This document shows, in pieces, positions 9,006-18,869 of a DNA stretch of 64,000 bases. Under the pieces are notes generated by a model, which was given only the letters and a program-made list of their open reading frames with translations, was not told the DNA's origin and did not search any database. The stretch comes from Phosphoribacter sp037045055. GTDB lineage: Bacteria > Actinomycetota > Actinomycetes > Actinomycetales > Dermatophilaceae. Both the position numbers and the translations under genes were made by a program. Every line of letters begins with the position of its first letter. Positions within the stretch are counted from its first letter, which is position 1. The stretch is taken from contig JBAOHJ010000003.1 of assembly GCA_037045055.1 (NCBI GenBank), positions 558,001 through 622,000 on the forward strand, given 5' to 3'.

Positions 9006-10066
9006 GACGGCCTCCTGGGCTTGGTCGTGGATCGGGATCGGGTGAGCAGGTGCGGGGTGACCTGTCCGACGCCGCGCAGACCCCGACGGCGCAGGGCCCG
9101 CACGGTGAAGCCGGACTGGGCGGCCAGGGCGGTGGCGCACCCGGAGTCGACCAGGACGTTGCCGGGGCTGGCGATGGCGCTCAGCCGCGAGGCCCGGTTG
9201 ACCGTGGTGCCGAAGACGTCGCCCAGCCGGGAGACCACCGGGCCGTAGGCGCACCCGACCCGGACGTCGGGCAGCACCGGGTCCTCGGCGAGCGCGTCGA
9301 CGAGGTCCAGGGCGATGGCCACCCCGGGGGCGACCCGCTTGGAGGAGAACAGGACCTCGTCGCCGACGGTCTTGACCACGCGCCCGCCGTGCGCGGTGAC
9401 GACGTCCGTGGCCAGGGCCTCGAACCGCTGCACGGTCTGCGACAGCTCCCGCTCGGTGAGGCGTTGCACGACCGAGGTGAACGACACCAGGTCGGCGAAG
9501 CCGATGAGCCGGCGCCCGGGCAGCGCCTCGTCCCCCGGGGTGGCGTCGGAGAGCAACCGCGCCACGGCGTCGGCCAGGTGCCGTCGCCAGGCGTAGACGA
9601 GCAGGGGTTCGAGGTCGGCGGCCAGCTCGACGACGGCGGCGGCCGCGCGGCGCGCCTTCTCGGCCTCGGTGACCCCGTCGCCGGCCTGGTCGGCGACGGA
9701 CTCCGCGACGATGTGCACCTGCCAGGAGCCGAGCCGGTCGGCGGTCCGGGCGAACGCCCTGGTGATCGCCAGGGCCGCCGGCTCGTCGATCCGCCCGGCC
9801 CGCACCAGGCGGGCCATCCGGCGCAGCGCCTGCAGGTCGGCATCGGTGAAGAACTGCTGCTCGGAGTCCAGCAGGGGGAACCCGAGGGCGTGCCAGAAGC
9901 GGCGCGTGCCGACCATGGACACCCCGGACTGCAGGGCCACGTCGCGCCGGGACATCGTCTGCGGGCCGCCGAGCAGCAGGGCGGCGATCTCGGCCGGGTC
10001 GTCGCTGAGGCGGCCGGGGGGGGACGGCTGATCGGGGCCGGGGGGACCCTGCGCCGCCGTCGTCAT
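9002..10066 (-). CDS. Class III adenylate cyclase with N-terminal helical regulatory domain
   Basis: 354 residues. The N-terminal part (about 20-170) is helical with a MerR/HTH-like start (MSRRDVALQSGVSMVGTRRF) and resembles the regulatory half of mycobacterial Rv1264/Rv2212-type cyclases. The catalytic domain (about 180-345) keeps both metal aspartates (FADLVSFTS and TVGDEVLFS), the adenine-specifying lysine and aspartate positions (VVKTVGDE and GDVFGTTVN) and the transition-state Asn/Arg in VNRASRL. An active adenylate cyclase is therefore expected; this rests on motif alignment from memory. It overlaps the enoyl-CoA hydratase gene by 4 nt and lies 7 bp downstream of birA. Confidence 0.87.
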   Translation of the reverse strand: MTTAAQGPPGPDQPSPPGRLSDDPAEIAALLLGGPQTMSRRDVALQSGVSMVGTRRFWHALGFPLLDSEQQFFTDADLQALRRMARLVRAGRIDEPAALAITRAFARTADRLGSWQVHIVAESVADQAGDGVTEAEKARRAAAAVVELAADLEPLLVYAWRRHLADAVARLLSDATPGDEALPGRRLIGFADLVSFTSVVQRLTERELSQTVQRFEALATDVVTAHGGRVVKTVGDEVLFSSKRVAPGVAIALDLVDALAEDPVLPDVRVGCAYGPVVSRLGDVFGTTVNRASRLSAIASPGNVLVDSGCATALAAQSGFTVRALRRRGLRGVGQVTPHLLTRSRSTTKPRRPS

Positions 10067-10073
10067 GAGTGCA

Positions 10074-10901
10074 TCATGTCAAGCCCGTCGCCGCCGCGGC
10101 GGCCGGGCGCAGATGGGTGACGTCGCCCGCGGCCCACGCCCGGGTGCCGGCCGGCTCCTGGACGAGCAGGCGTCCCTCGTCGTCGACGGCGACCGCCCGG
10201 CCGAGCACGTCCGGGCCGGCCGGGCGGACCAGTCGCACCGCCGCGCCGATCGTCGCGCACGAGCGGCGGTAGGCCGCCCGGGCCGCCTGCGCGCGCGGCC
10301 CGCCGGCGACCAGGGCGGCATACCGGTCGGCGAGGGCGTCGAGGACCGCGGCGGCCAGGGTCTCGCGCGCGAGGTCCACCCCGCACAGCGCCAACGAGGT
10401 GGCCGCGTCGCCGGGCAGGTCCGCGCGCCGCTGCGCGACGTTGAGCCCGACGCCGACGACGGCAAGTCCTTCGGCGCACGTGCTCGTGGTGGTGCCGGCG
10501 GCAGGCTTGGCCTCGCAGAGGATTCCGCAGACCTTGCGGTCACCGTCGGCCGGCACCAGCACGTCGTTGGGCCACTTGAGCACGGCCTGCACGGCGGCGG
10601 TCGCGCCGATCGCCTCCGCGACGGCGAGCCCGGCGAGCAGGGGCAGCCACCCGACGCCGGGGGGCAGGGGCAGGCTGGCCGACATCGTCAGGGCCAGCCC
10701 GCTCGGGGTGTGCCAGTCGCGACGCATCCGGCCCCGGCCCTGGGTCTGGTGCTCGGCGAGGATGACCGCCCACGGCATACCCCACTGCAGGGCACGGGCG
10801 TTCGTCGACCCGATCCGGTCGTGGACCTCGACGTGGCGCCACGGCCGCGGGGGGGTCGTCAGGGTGACCTGCACCGCACGGGGGTCCATGGCTGGGCTCA
10901 C
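10074..10901 (-). CDS. birA: Biotin--[acetyl-CoA-carboxylase] ligase
   Basis: Up to 275 residues; an ATG four codons further in (10889) is an alternative start. BirA makes biotinyl-AMP and attaches biotin to the carrier protein of acyl-CoA carboxylases, which fits the divergently transcribed carboxylase beta gene next door. Motifs: RIGSTNARAL near residue 30, AEHQTQGRGRMRRDW with the biotinyl-AMP loop, LKWPNDVLV near 110, and CGILCEA. There is no N-terminal helix-turn-helix, so this is the monofunctional, non-repressor type. The ORF ends with the short C-terminal domain (VQEPAGTRAWAAGDVTHLR). Confidence 0.93.
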   Translation of the reverse strand: MSPAMDPRAVQVTLTTPPRPWRHVEVHDRIGSTNARALQWGMPWAVILAEHQTQGRGRMRRDWHTPSGLALTMSASLPLPPGVGWLPLLAGLAVAEAIGATAAVQAVLKWPNDVLVPADGDRKVCGILCEAKPAAGTTTSTCAEGLAVVGVGLNVAQRRADLPGDAATSLALCGVDLARETLAAAVLDALADRYAALVAGGPRAQAARAAYRRSCATIGAAVRLVRPAGPDVLGRAVAVDDEGRLLVQEPAGTRAWAAGDVTHLRPAAAAATGLT

Positions 10902-10911
10902 TCGACAAGGC

Positions 10912-10917
10912 TAGAGT
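10912..10917 (+). promoter_or_regulatory. -10 box (TAGAGT) of a leaderless acyl-CoA carboxylase transcript
   Basis: TAGAGT ends 6 nt before the ATG at 10924 in the 22-bp gap between the divergent birA and carboxylase genes. No Shine-Dalgarno sequence is present, so translation of a leaderless mRNA is the simplest reading. Confidence 0.65.
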
Positions 10918-10923
10918 CGGGTC

Positions 10924-12548
<1,625 letters not shown>

Positions 12549-12552
<4 letters not shown>

Positions 12553-12782
12553 GCGCCCAGCCCGTCGCGGCGTCCGCCGACCCACCGGTGGTCCAGATCG
12601 CCTGCGGTAGCCCCACCGCCGAAGAGATCGCCGTCCTCGGCGCGGTGTTCCTCGGCTTCGGCGGTCAGGTCGACCAGGCCCCCCGGCGGGCGCCCTCGCA
12701 GTGGTGGCACCCCTCCTCGCGTTTGGGTGCCCGAGGGCCCCGGGCCGGGGGGTGGCGAGTGTCCACGATGCCGCGCTACTGA
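12549..12782 (+). CDS. Acyl-CoA carboxylase epsilon-like subunit
   Basis: 77 residues, beginning in the ATGA overlap with the beta-subunit stop. Epsilon subunits are short, poorly conserved activators found only in actinobacterial acyl-CoA carboxylases. Their usual mark is a central GSPTAEEIAVLGAVF-like helix, seen here as CGSPTAEEIAVLGAVFLGF (residues 20-38), and a C-terminal W-x5-R-x9-GGWRVS stretch, seen as WWHPSSRLG and GGWRVSTMPR. The partner gene immediately upstream makes the assignment firm. Confidence 0.88.
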
Positions 12783-12803
12783 CCTGCGCACCGACCTGTC
12801 GCC

Positions 12804-12846
12804 GGTATGCCGTCGGCGGCCGCGCGCTCGGGCGACGCGGCATACC
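12804..12846. terminator. Stem-loop between convergent genes, built from an inverted pair of the genome octamer
   Basis: GGTATGCCG at 12804-12812 pairs with CGGCATACC at 12838-12846 (9 bp). TCG (12813-12815) can extend the stem with CGA (12833-12835) across a 2-nt bulge. It lies between the epsilon-subunit stop (12782) and the stop of the convergent gene (12861), where a bidirectional terminator would be expected. There is no T-run. Both arms are copies of the overrepresented octamer CGGCATAC/GTATGCCG. Confidence 0.65.
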
Positions 12847-12860
12847 CGGCTCGGTCGTGG

Positions 12861-13709
12861 TCAGTACACCGAGATGTGCACGTGGTCGTAGTGGTTGGCG
12901 GTGGCGCTGCCGCGGTTGGCCATGCCTCGCCAGCCGGGCCGGTCCATGTTGTAGATGCGCTGACGCCAGATGACGTACTTGACGTTGAGCTCCTTGGCGT
13001 GGGCCAGGACGAACGCGGCGATCGCGTCGCCCTGGGCGGAGCCGGAGATCATGGCGTCGACGGCGCGGCCGGAGCCGTGGTCCATGTCGCCGCGGCGGTA
13101 GCCGCTGAAGGAATCCACGTCGAAGGCGGCGCGGACGGCCGAGTAGACGCGTTGGGCGTTGGCCCCCAGCCCCAGGGACGCACCCGCGCGAGCGAACGAC
13201 GAGAGGTCCAGCCCGGGCGGTGGCGCGGACGGTTCGGCCGCCGGCGCCGGGGCTGAGGGGGCCGCGGCCGCGGCCGGCGGGGGGGCGGCCGGAGGGGCAA
13301 CCGGGGCAGCCAGCGCCAGATCGCCCAGGACCTCGCTCAGCGGGACCACCCCGGCGTCGGCGGCGGCGATGTCGAGCACCTCGTCCTGCTGCACCGACTG
13401 GGCCGCGGCGAGGGCATCGTCGGCCGCGGGCTGCACGCGCGCCGAGCTGCGCGCGGCCCGGGCGGACAGGTCGAGGCGGACCGAAAGTGCCTGTGCCACC
13501 ACCGAGGCGTCCACCGGGTCGGCGGTCGAGGTCGACGCGGTGGCGTTGACCAGCAGGGCCGCAATGACCCCCGTGGCGCCGAGGGTGGCCGCCCGCGCGG
13601 TGCGCGCGCCGGCAGATCGGGCGGCGCGCGCGCCGGCAGATCGGGCGGCGCGCGCGCCGGCAGATCGGGCGGCGCGGTGACGGCCGGTATGCCGGTGGGC
13701 AAGGGACAC
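12861..13709 (-). CDS. Secreted ARB-07466-like / M15-type cell-wall peptidase domain protein
   Basis: 282 residues. The N-terminus is basic and repetitive (three copies of AARSAGAR) and leads into a hydrophobic segment (ATLGATGVIAALLVNA, about 40-56) that acts as signal peptide or anchor. A Pro/Ala-rich spacer (about 135-165) precedes the C-terminal domain. That domain has the DHGSGRAVDAMISG and HYDHVHISVY motifs, i.e. the H-x-x-G-x-A-x-D and H-x-H zinc ligands of the M15/ARB-07466 group, members of which cleave peptidoglycan peptides. The stretch IWRQRIYNMDRPGWRGM is also typical. It is convergent with the carboxylase genes and divergent from the amidase gene. Peptidase activity is inferred from ligands only. 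Confidence 0.82.
   Translation of the reverse strand: MSLAHRHTGRHRAARSAGARAARSAGARAARSAGARTARAATLGATGVIAALLVNATASTSTADPVDASVVAQALSVRLDLSARAARSSARVQPAADDALAAAQSVQQDEVLDIAAADAGVVPLSEVLGDLALAAPVAPPAAPPPAAAAAPSAPAPAAEPSAPPPGLDLSSFARAGASLGLGANAQRVYSAVRAAFDVDSFSGYRRGDMDHGSGRAVDAMISGSAQGDAIAAFVLAHAKELNVKYVIWRQRIYNMDRPGWRGMANRGSATANHYDHVHISVY
13603..13674. repeat. Three 24-bp in-frame tandem repeats in the leader of the ARB-07466-like gene
   Basis: The core ggcagatcgg recurs at 13611, 13635 and 13659, a strict 24-bp period. On the minus strand each unit encodes AARSAGAR, lengthening the positively charged n-region of the export signal. Copy number could change by slippage. Confidence 0.85.
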
Positions 13710-13935
13710 CGAGGGACCTCTTCGTGACCTGGGGTAGTGGCTCGTCCACGGTAGAGCAAGCGCGTGCAGAAGTCACATTCGGGTAACGACGCCTGTGGAC
13801 GCATCGGTCGCGGTGCCACGGCGACGCCCTCCCGACCTACGTGAAGCAGTGCGTGTGTGACGGGTGGGGCGAGAGTTATGGTGGGGCCGACGCCGGCACA
13901 CACCGGGTCGGCCGATTTCGGGATGGTGGTTGTCC

Positions 13936-16518
13936 ATGCCTGCTCGTGCGTCGACCCTGCGGTCATTTGCGGTGGTGACTGCCCTGCTCTCGCTGGCCGT
14001 GGGGTCCGGGGCCCCCGGCCGCGCCCCCGAGGTAGGGGGTGTCGAAGCGGACATGGACTCGCGACCGTCGGCAGACGCCCCGCGACCCGGCTCGGTGGCC
14101 TCGGAACACGAGTTGTCGAAGCTGTGGATACCGGACGGAGACACGACCGCCAATCCGGGTCAGCCGACCGCGCCCGGCGACAGGGCTGCCTCGCCGACGC
14201 AGTCGCCGTCGCATTCGTCCCGACACGCGGCCGTGACCGGGAGGTTCCAAATGGTGGGGGCGGCGTGGAGCAAAGGACAGGCGCTCGACCCGTCCACCGC
14301 GCTGGAGGTTCGGACGCACTCCGACGCTGGCTGGTCCGAGTGGACGCGCCTCACCCGTGCCGACCTCGCGCCAGACGCCGACACTGATGAGGGTCGGTCG
14401 GTGCGACCGACGTCCGAGCCCCTGTGGGTCGGTGACTCGGACGAAGCGCAGGTGCGCGCCTCAGGCGGCCCGACGCCGCCCGGCCTGCGGCTCATCCTGG
14501 TCGACGGCCAACGTCGCCCCGACGACGTGAAGCCGGTCGGCGGCTCGATGATCGGCGGACCGCGACGGAGTGCCGCCGACCTGGCCCCCGGCTTGTCGAC
14601 CCCGAGCGAGGTCCCCACCGCGCCGGGGTGGTACAGCCGATCCGATTGGGGCGCCGACGACGCCCTCAAGCCGGCTGGGTGTGAATCCCCGCGCTACACC
14701 TCAGGTGTGAAGGTAATCTTCGTCCACCACACCGCTGACACCAACGCGTACACCGCCAACGATGTCCCCCTGCTCCTGCGCAGCATCTACAGCTACCAGC
14801 TGAACAACGGATGGTGCGACATCGCCTACAACTCGATCATCGACAAGTACGGGCGCATCTGGGAGGCCCGCTCGGGTGGGATGGACAAACCGGTGCTGAG
14901 CGGGGCCACCGGCGGCTTCAACTCGAACAGCTGGGCGGTGTCTCTGCTGGGCAACTACATGACCAGTTCAGTGCCCAGCGCGGCATACGACGCATTGCGC
15001 CGACTCGTCGCCTGGCGCTTGGTCGTCGCGGGCGAGAACCCGCTCGGCACCAACGTGCTCGTGCAGAGCGCTGGTGGAACCACGGTCGGGGCCAAATGGA
15101 ACGACGGCGACGCGGTGAGCTTCAACGTCGTTTCGGGACACCGCGATGCGGTGTACACCGACTGCCCCGGCAACCTCATGTATACCCTCATGGGGCAACT
15201 GCGCGGCGATGTCGACGCAGCCATCGGGGCCCTGCCGTTCGGTGCCGTGGACTCCGTCACTAGCTCCACGGCAGGCCTCCGGGTGACCGGATGGGCGGTC
15301 GATCCGGGGAGCACCGCGCCGATCGACGTCCACGTCTACGTCGACGCCACCGGCGTCGCCACGACGGCCGCCTGGACCCGGGGGGACGTCGCGGCGACCT
15401 ATCCCGTTTACGGGGCTTCCCATGGCTTCGATGTGACCATTCCGGCGGTCGCAGGCTCGCACGTCGTCTGCGTTTACGCAATCAACATCGCCGGCGGGTG
15501 GGGCAACCCCCTGCTCGGTTGCACCTCGATCTCCCATCCGGTGGGCGGCGTGCTCACTCCGCCGAACGTGCTGCCGATCGGCCGACTCGACGCAGCCACC
15601 TGGACCGGCACCGGCATCCACACCTACGGCTGGTCCCTCGACCCCGACACCACCGACCCCGTCAACGTCAACGTCTGGATCGACAACACCGGCTACTCCC
15701 TCGTCGCCAACACCAACCGCGGCGACATCGCCAACGCCTACCCCGCCTACGGCCCCAACCACGGCTACGACACCACCCTGCCCGCCACCCCCGGCCCCCA
15801 CCGCGTCTGCGCCTACGCCATCAACCTCCCCATCAACGGCGCCGCCGCCACCCTCGGCTGCACCACCATCACCGTCCCCGACAACCCCACCCCCATCGGC
15901 CGCCTCGACGCAGCCACCTGGACCGGCACCGGCATCCACACCTACGGCTGGTCCCTCGACCCCGACACCACCGACCCCGTCAACGTCAACGTCTGGATCG
16001 ACAACACCGGCTACTCCCTCGTCGCCAACACCAACCGCGGCGACATCGCCAACGCCTACCCCGCCTACGGCCCCAACCACGGCTACGACACCACCCTGCC
16101 CGCCACCCCCGGCCCCCACCGCGTCTGCGCCTACGCCATCAACCTCCCCATCAACGGCGCCGCCGCCACCCTCGGCTGCACCACCATCACCGTCCCCGAC
16201 AACCCCACCCCCATCGGCCGCCTCGACGCAGCCACCTGGACCGGCACCGGCATCCACACCTACGGCTGGTCCCTCGACCCCGACACCACCGACCCCGTCA
16301 ACGTCAACGTCTGGATCGACAACACCGGCTACTCCCTCGTCGCCAACACCAACCGCGGCGACATCGCCAACGCCTACCCCGCCTACGGCCCCAACCACGG
16401 CTACGACACCACCCTGCCCGCCACCCCCGGCCCCCACCGCGTCTGCGCCTACGCCATCAACCTCCCCATCAACGGCGCCGCCGCCACCCTCGGCTGCACC
16501 ACCATCACCGTCCCATGA
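13936..16518 (+). CDS. Secreted N-acetylmuramoyl-L-alanine amidase (PGRP/Amidase_2) with C-terminal GW-L-D-P repeat modules
   Basis: 860 residues from the ATG at 13936; the frame could also start at 13864, but MPARASTLRSFAVVTALLSL makes a better signal peptide. A low-complexity linker runs to about residue 210. The catalytic PGRP domain follows: GWYSRSDWGADD near 233, zinc ligands in VIFVHHTAD near 264 and VSGHRDAVYTDCPG near 396, with PGRP strands between. It should cut the bond between muramic acid and L-Ala. From about residue 430 come four modules of about 106 residues, each with GW-[AS]-[VL]-DP, the V-x-V-x-V-[WY]-[IV]-D strand and a Cys pair (VCAYAIN...LGC). The first is divergent, the last three nearly identical. 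The stop overlaps the next start (ATGA). Confidence 0.9.
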   Translation: MPARASTLRSFAVVTALLSLAVGSGAPGRAPEVGGVEADMDSRPSADAPRPGSVASEHELSKLWIPDGDTTANPGQPTAPGDRAASPTQSPSHSSRHAAVTGRFQMVGAAWSKGQALDPSTALEVRTHSDAGWSEWTRLTRADLAPDADTDEGRSVRPTSEPLWVGDSDEAQVRASGGPTPPGLRLILVDGQRRPDDVKPVGGSMIGGPRRSAADLAPGLSTPSEVPTAPGWYSRSDWGADDALKPAGCESPRYTSGVKVIFVHHTADTNAYTANDVPLLLRSIYSYQLNNGWCDIAYNSIIDKYGRIWEARSGGMDKPVLSGATGGFNSNSWAVSLLGNYMTSSVPSAAYDALRRLVAWRLVVAGENPLGTNVLVQSAGGTTVGAKWNDGDAVSFNVVSGHRDAVYTDCPGNLMYTLMGQLRGDVDAAIGALPFGAVDSVTSSTAGLRVTGWAVDPGSTAPIDVHVYVDATGVATTAAWTRGDVAATYPVYGASHGFDVTIPAVAGSHVVCVYAINIAGGWGNPLLGCTSISHPVGGVLTPPNVLPIGRLDAATWTGTGIHTYGWSLDPDTTDPVNVNVWIDNTGYSLVANTNRGDIANAYPAYGPNHGYDTTLPATPGPHRVCAYAINLPINGAAATLGCTTITVPDNPTPIGRLDAATWTGTGIHTYGWSLDPDTTDPVNVNVWIDNTGYSLVANTNRGDIANAYPAYGPNHGYDTTLPATPGPHRVCAYAINLPINGAAATLGCTTITVPDNPTPIGRLDAATWTGTGIHTYGWSLDPDTTDPVNVNVWIDNTGYSLVANTNRGDIANAYPAYGPNHGYDTTLPATPGPHRVCAYAINLPINGAAATLGCTTITVP

Positions 16519-16544
16519 CGCCCCACGCCCCCGCCGCCGCGCGC
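15549..16544. repeat. 996-bp direct repeat, copy A (three 318-bp units plus the next gene's start)
   Basis: By eye this block is identical, base for base, to 17837-18832 (constant offset 2288). It holds three 318-bp units beginning at 15577, 15895 and 16213, the last cut off at its TVP codons by the stop. The identity runs 30 bp past the ATG at 16515, so it includes the first ten codons of the SpoIID gene (MTPHAPAAAR). Units 1 and 2 differ at one base near the start (gccgactcg against gccgcctcg). Confidence 0.92.
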
Positions 16545-18806
16545 GAGAGCGATGGCACCCCTCACGAGCTCCGATCTCGACTGTTCTGCAGGACCGCCGG
16601 ACATTCCTCGGCGGTCCTCGCGGCCATGGTCCTGGCCGTGGCCTTGACCTCGCTGGCCGTGCTTGTGGGGCCGGCGCCGAATGCCTCGGCGGCGGAGAGA
16701 TACCTGCCGCCCCCCGAGGGCTACTGGCGGGTGGACGGGCATGGATTCGGGCACGGACGGGGACTGTCCCAATGGGGGGCCTATGGGGCCGCCACGCAAG
16801 GGGTCGGGTATCGCTCCGTCCTCGCCCACTACTACCCCGACACCACGCTGGTCACCCAGGCCGACTCCGGCGTACGCGTGCGCCTCACCGTGGACTCCAC
16901 GCAGTTGCGCATCAGCGCTTCGCCCGGCTTGACTCTGACGACCGCTGCGGGCTCAACCACTCTGCCGGCCGAGTACTCCCAATGGCGGCTGCTGCCTGAC
17001 GCCGGCCGCTTGGTCCTGCTTGGCCTCGGGCCCGACTGGCAGTGGCGAGTCGTCGCGATCAATGGCATGGACAACCTGCCCTCCGGAGCCCGGGTGACGA
17101 ACTCCGAGTCGATACTGCGCCTTTGGCGCGGCGATGGTTCGTCGGTGGACTATCGCGGCACGGCGGTCGGGTATGCCGTCGAAGGGACCATGGTCACGGT
17201 GCTGGAACTCCCACTCGAGTGGTACCTGTGGGGTGTCGTCCCGCGCGAGAGCCCTGCCTCGTGGCCTGCCGAAGCGCTGCGCGCTCAGGCGGTCGCCGTT
17301 CGCTCGTATGCGGCTGACAACGTCCGCAACCCAGACTCTGCGTACTACGACCTATGCGACACCACCGCGTGTCAGGTCTTCGGAGGGACTCGGGCGTACT
17401 CGACCTTGGGCGTGCCCACCGCCATGGAACAGGTATCCACGACGACGGCCGTGAACCAGACGGCCGGGCAGGTCCTCATCTACGGCGGGAATCCGATACT
17501 TGCCGAGTTCTCCTCTTCCAACGGGGGGTGGTCCGCCCCAGGATCGCGCCCGTACCTGCAAGCGCAGCCGGATCCCTGGAGCGGTCTGGCGCCCGGCGAC
17601 GGGGTCCACCAATGGACCGCACGCCTCTACGTCTCGGACCTGGAAGCACGGTGGCCTGGTATCGGGCGACTGACCGCGTTGACGGTGACCGCCCGAAACG
17701 GATATGGCGACTGGGGCGGCCGGGTGCTAACAGTCCGCTTGGAGGGCACGCTGAGTTCGGTTGTTGTGACGGGTGAGGAGATCCGCTTCGCCAGGCCGTA
17801 TCCGGCCCACTCGGACGGCTTGCGCTCCGCATGGTTCGTGCTCACTCCGCCGAACGTGCTGCCGATCGGCCGACTCGACGCAGCCACCTGGACCGGCACC
17901 GGCATCCACACCTACGGCTGGTCCCTCGACCCCGACACCACCGACCCCGTCAACGTCAACGTCTGGATCGACAACACCGGCTACTCCCTCGTCGCCAACA
18001 CCAACCGCGGCGACATCGCCAACGCCTACCCCGCCTACGGCCCCAACCACGGCTACGACACCACCCTGCCCGCCACCCCCGGCCCCCACCGCGTCTGCGC
18101 CTACGCCATCAACCTCCCCATCAACGGCGCCGCCGCCACCCTCGGCTGCACCACCATCACCGTCCCCGACAACCCCACCCCCATCGGCCGCCTCGACGCA
18201 GCCACCTGGACCGGCACCGGCATCCACACCTACGGCTGGTCCCTCGACCCCGACACCACCGACCCCGTCAACGTCAACGTCTGGATCGACAACACCGGCT
18301 ACTCCCTCGTCGCCAACACCAACCGCGGCGACATCGCCAACGCCTACCCCGCCTACGGCCCCAACCACGGCTACGACACCACCCTGCCCGCCACCCCCGG
18401 CCCCCACCGCGTCTGCGCCTACGCCATCAACCTCCCCATCAACGGCGCCGCCGCCACCCTCGGCTGCACCACCATCACCGTCCCCGACAACCCCACCCCC
18501 ATCGGCCGCCTCGACGCAGCCACCTGGACCGGCACCGGCATCCACACCTACGGCTGGTCCCTCGACCCCGACACCACCGACCCCGTCAACGTCAACGTCT
18601 GGATCGACAACACCGGCTACTCCCTCGTCGCCAACACCAACCGCGGCGACATCGCCAACGCCTACCCCGCCTACGGCCCCAACCACGGCTACGACACCAC
18701 CCTGCCCGCCACCCCCGGCCCCCACCGCGTCTGCGCCTACGCCATCAACCTCCCCATCAACGGCGCCGCCGCCACCCTCGGCTGCACCACCATCACCGTC
18801 CCATGA
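16515..18806 (+). CDS. Secreted SpoIID/LytB domain protein carrying the same three C-terminal modules
   Basis: 763 residues, starting in the ATGA overlap with the amidase stop. A long n-region precedes the signal helix (SSAVLAAMVLAVALTSLAVLV) ending near residue 60 at ASAAER. The SpoIID/LytB domain contains DGHGFGHGRGLSQWGAYG near 75, where family members bind glycan, and LEWYLWGVVPRESPASWP near 235 with the putative catalytic glutamate (PRES), then ALRAQAVAVRSYA. SpoIID of Bacillus is a lytic transglycosylase for stem-peptide-free glycan, the product of an amidase, which makes the pairing with the upstream amidase sensible. From about residue 440 three modules follow that match those of the amidase exactly. 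Unique parts use a broader codon set than the C-ended codons of the modules. Confidence 0.9.
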   Translation: MTPHAPAAARESDGTPHELRSRLFCRTAGHSSAVLAAMVLAVALTSLAVLVGPAPNASAAERYLPPPEGYWRVDGHGFGHGRGLSQWGAYGAATQGVGYRSVLAHYYPDTTLVTQADSGVRVRLTVDSTQLRISASPGLTLTTAAGSTTLPAEYSQWRLLPDAGRLVLLGLGPDWQWRVVAINGMDNLPSGARVTNSESILRLWRGDGSSVDYRGTAVGYAVEGTMVTVLELPLEWYLWGVVPRESPASWPAEALRAQAVAVRSYAADNVRNPDSAYYDLCDTTACQVFGGTRAYSTLGVPTAMEQVSTTTAVNQTAGQVLIYGGNPILAEFSSSNGGWSAPGSRPYLQAQPDPWSGLAPGDGVHQWTARLYVSDLEARWPGIGRLTALTVTARNGYGDWGGRVLTVRLEGTLSSVVVTGEEIRFARPYPAHSDGLRSAWFVLTPPNVLPIGRLDAATWTGTGIHTYGWSLDPDTTDPVNVNVWIDNTGYSLVANTNRGDIANAYPAYGPNHGYDTTLPATPGPHRVCAYAINLPINGAAATLGCTTITVPDNPTPIGRLDAATWTGTGIHTYGWSLDPDTTDPVNVNVWIDNTGYSLVANTNRGDIANAYPAYGPNHGYDTTLPATPGPHRVCAYAINLPINGAAATLGCTTITVPDNPTPIGRLDAATWTGTGIHTYGWSLDPDTTDPVNVNVWIDNTGYSLVANTNRGDIANAYPAYGPNHGYDTTLPATPGPHRVCAYAINLPINGAAATLGCTTITVP

Positions 18807-18832
18807 CGCCCCACGCCCCCGCCGCCGCGCGC
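17837..18832. repeat. 996-bp direct repeat, copy B (three 318-bp units plus a fossil gene start)
   Basis: Second copy of 15549-16544. Here the terminal 30 bp, ATG plus nine codons encoding MTPHAPAAAR, follow the SpoIID stop but lead only into a 36-codon frame (18803-18913) that ends without a recognisable domain. The copied start therefore marks the direction of the duplication: the source was the amidase tail together with its downstream gene start. Confidence 0.92.
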
Positions 18833-18869
18833 AGGCGCGCCGCGAGTGCAGCCCTAGGAGTGGGACGCG

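Noticed and set aside
14968..16437. Long minus-strand frame (489 codons) across the repeat block, and its twin at 17727-18725
   Set aside because: Valine/glycine/aspartate-only composition that repeats every 106 residues; it is the complement of C-ended codons in the real plus-strand genes.
15577..16514. Repeat array considered as CRISPR-like
   Set aside because: Units are 318 bp, in frame and coding, without spacers.
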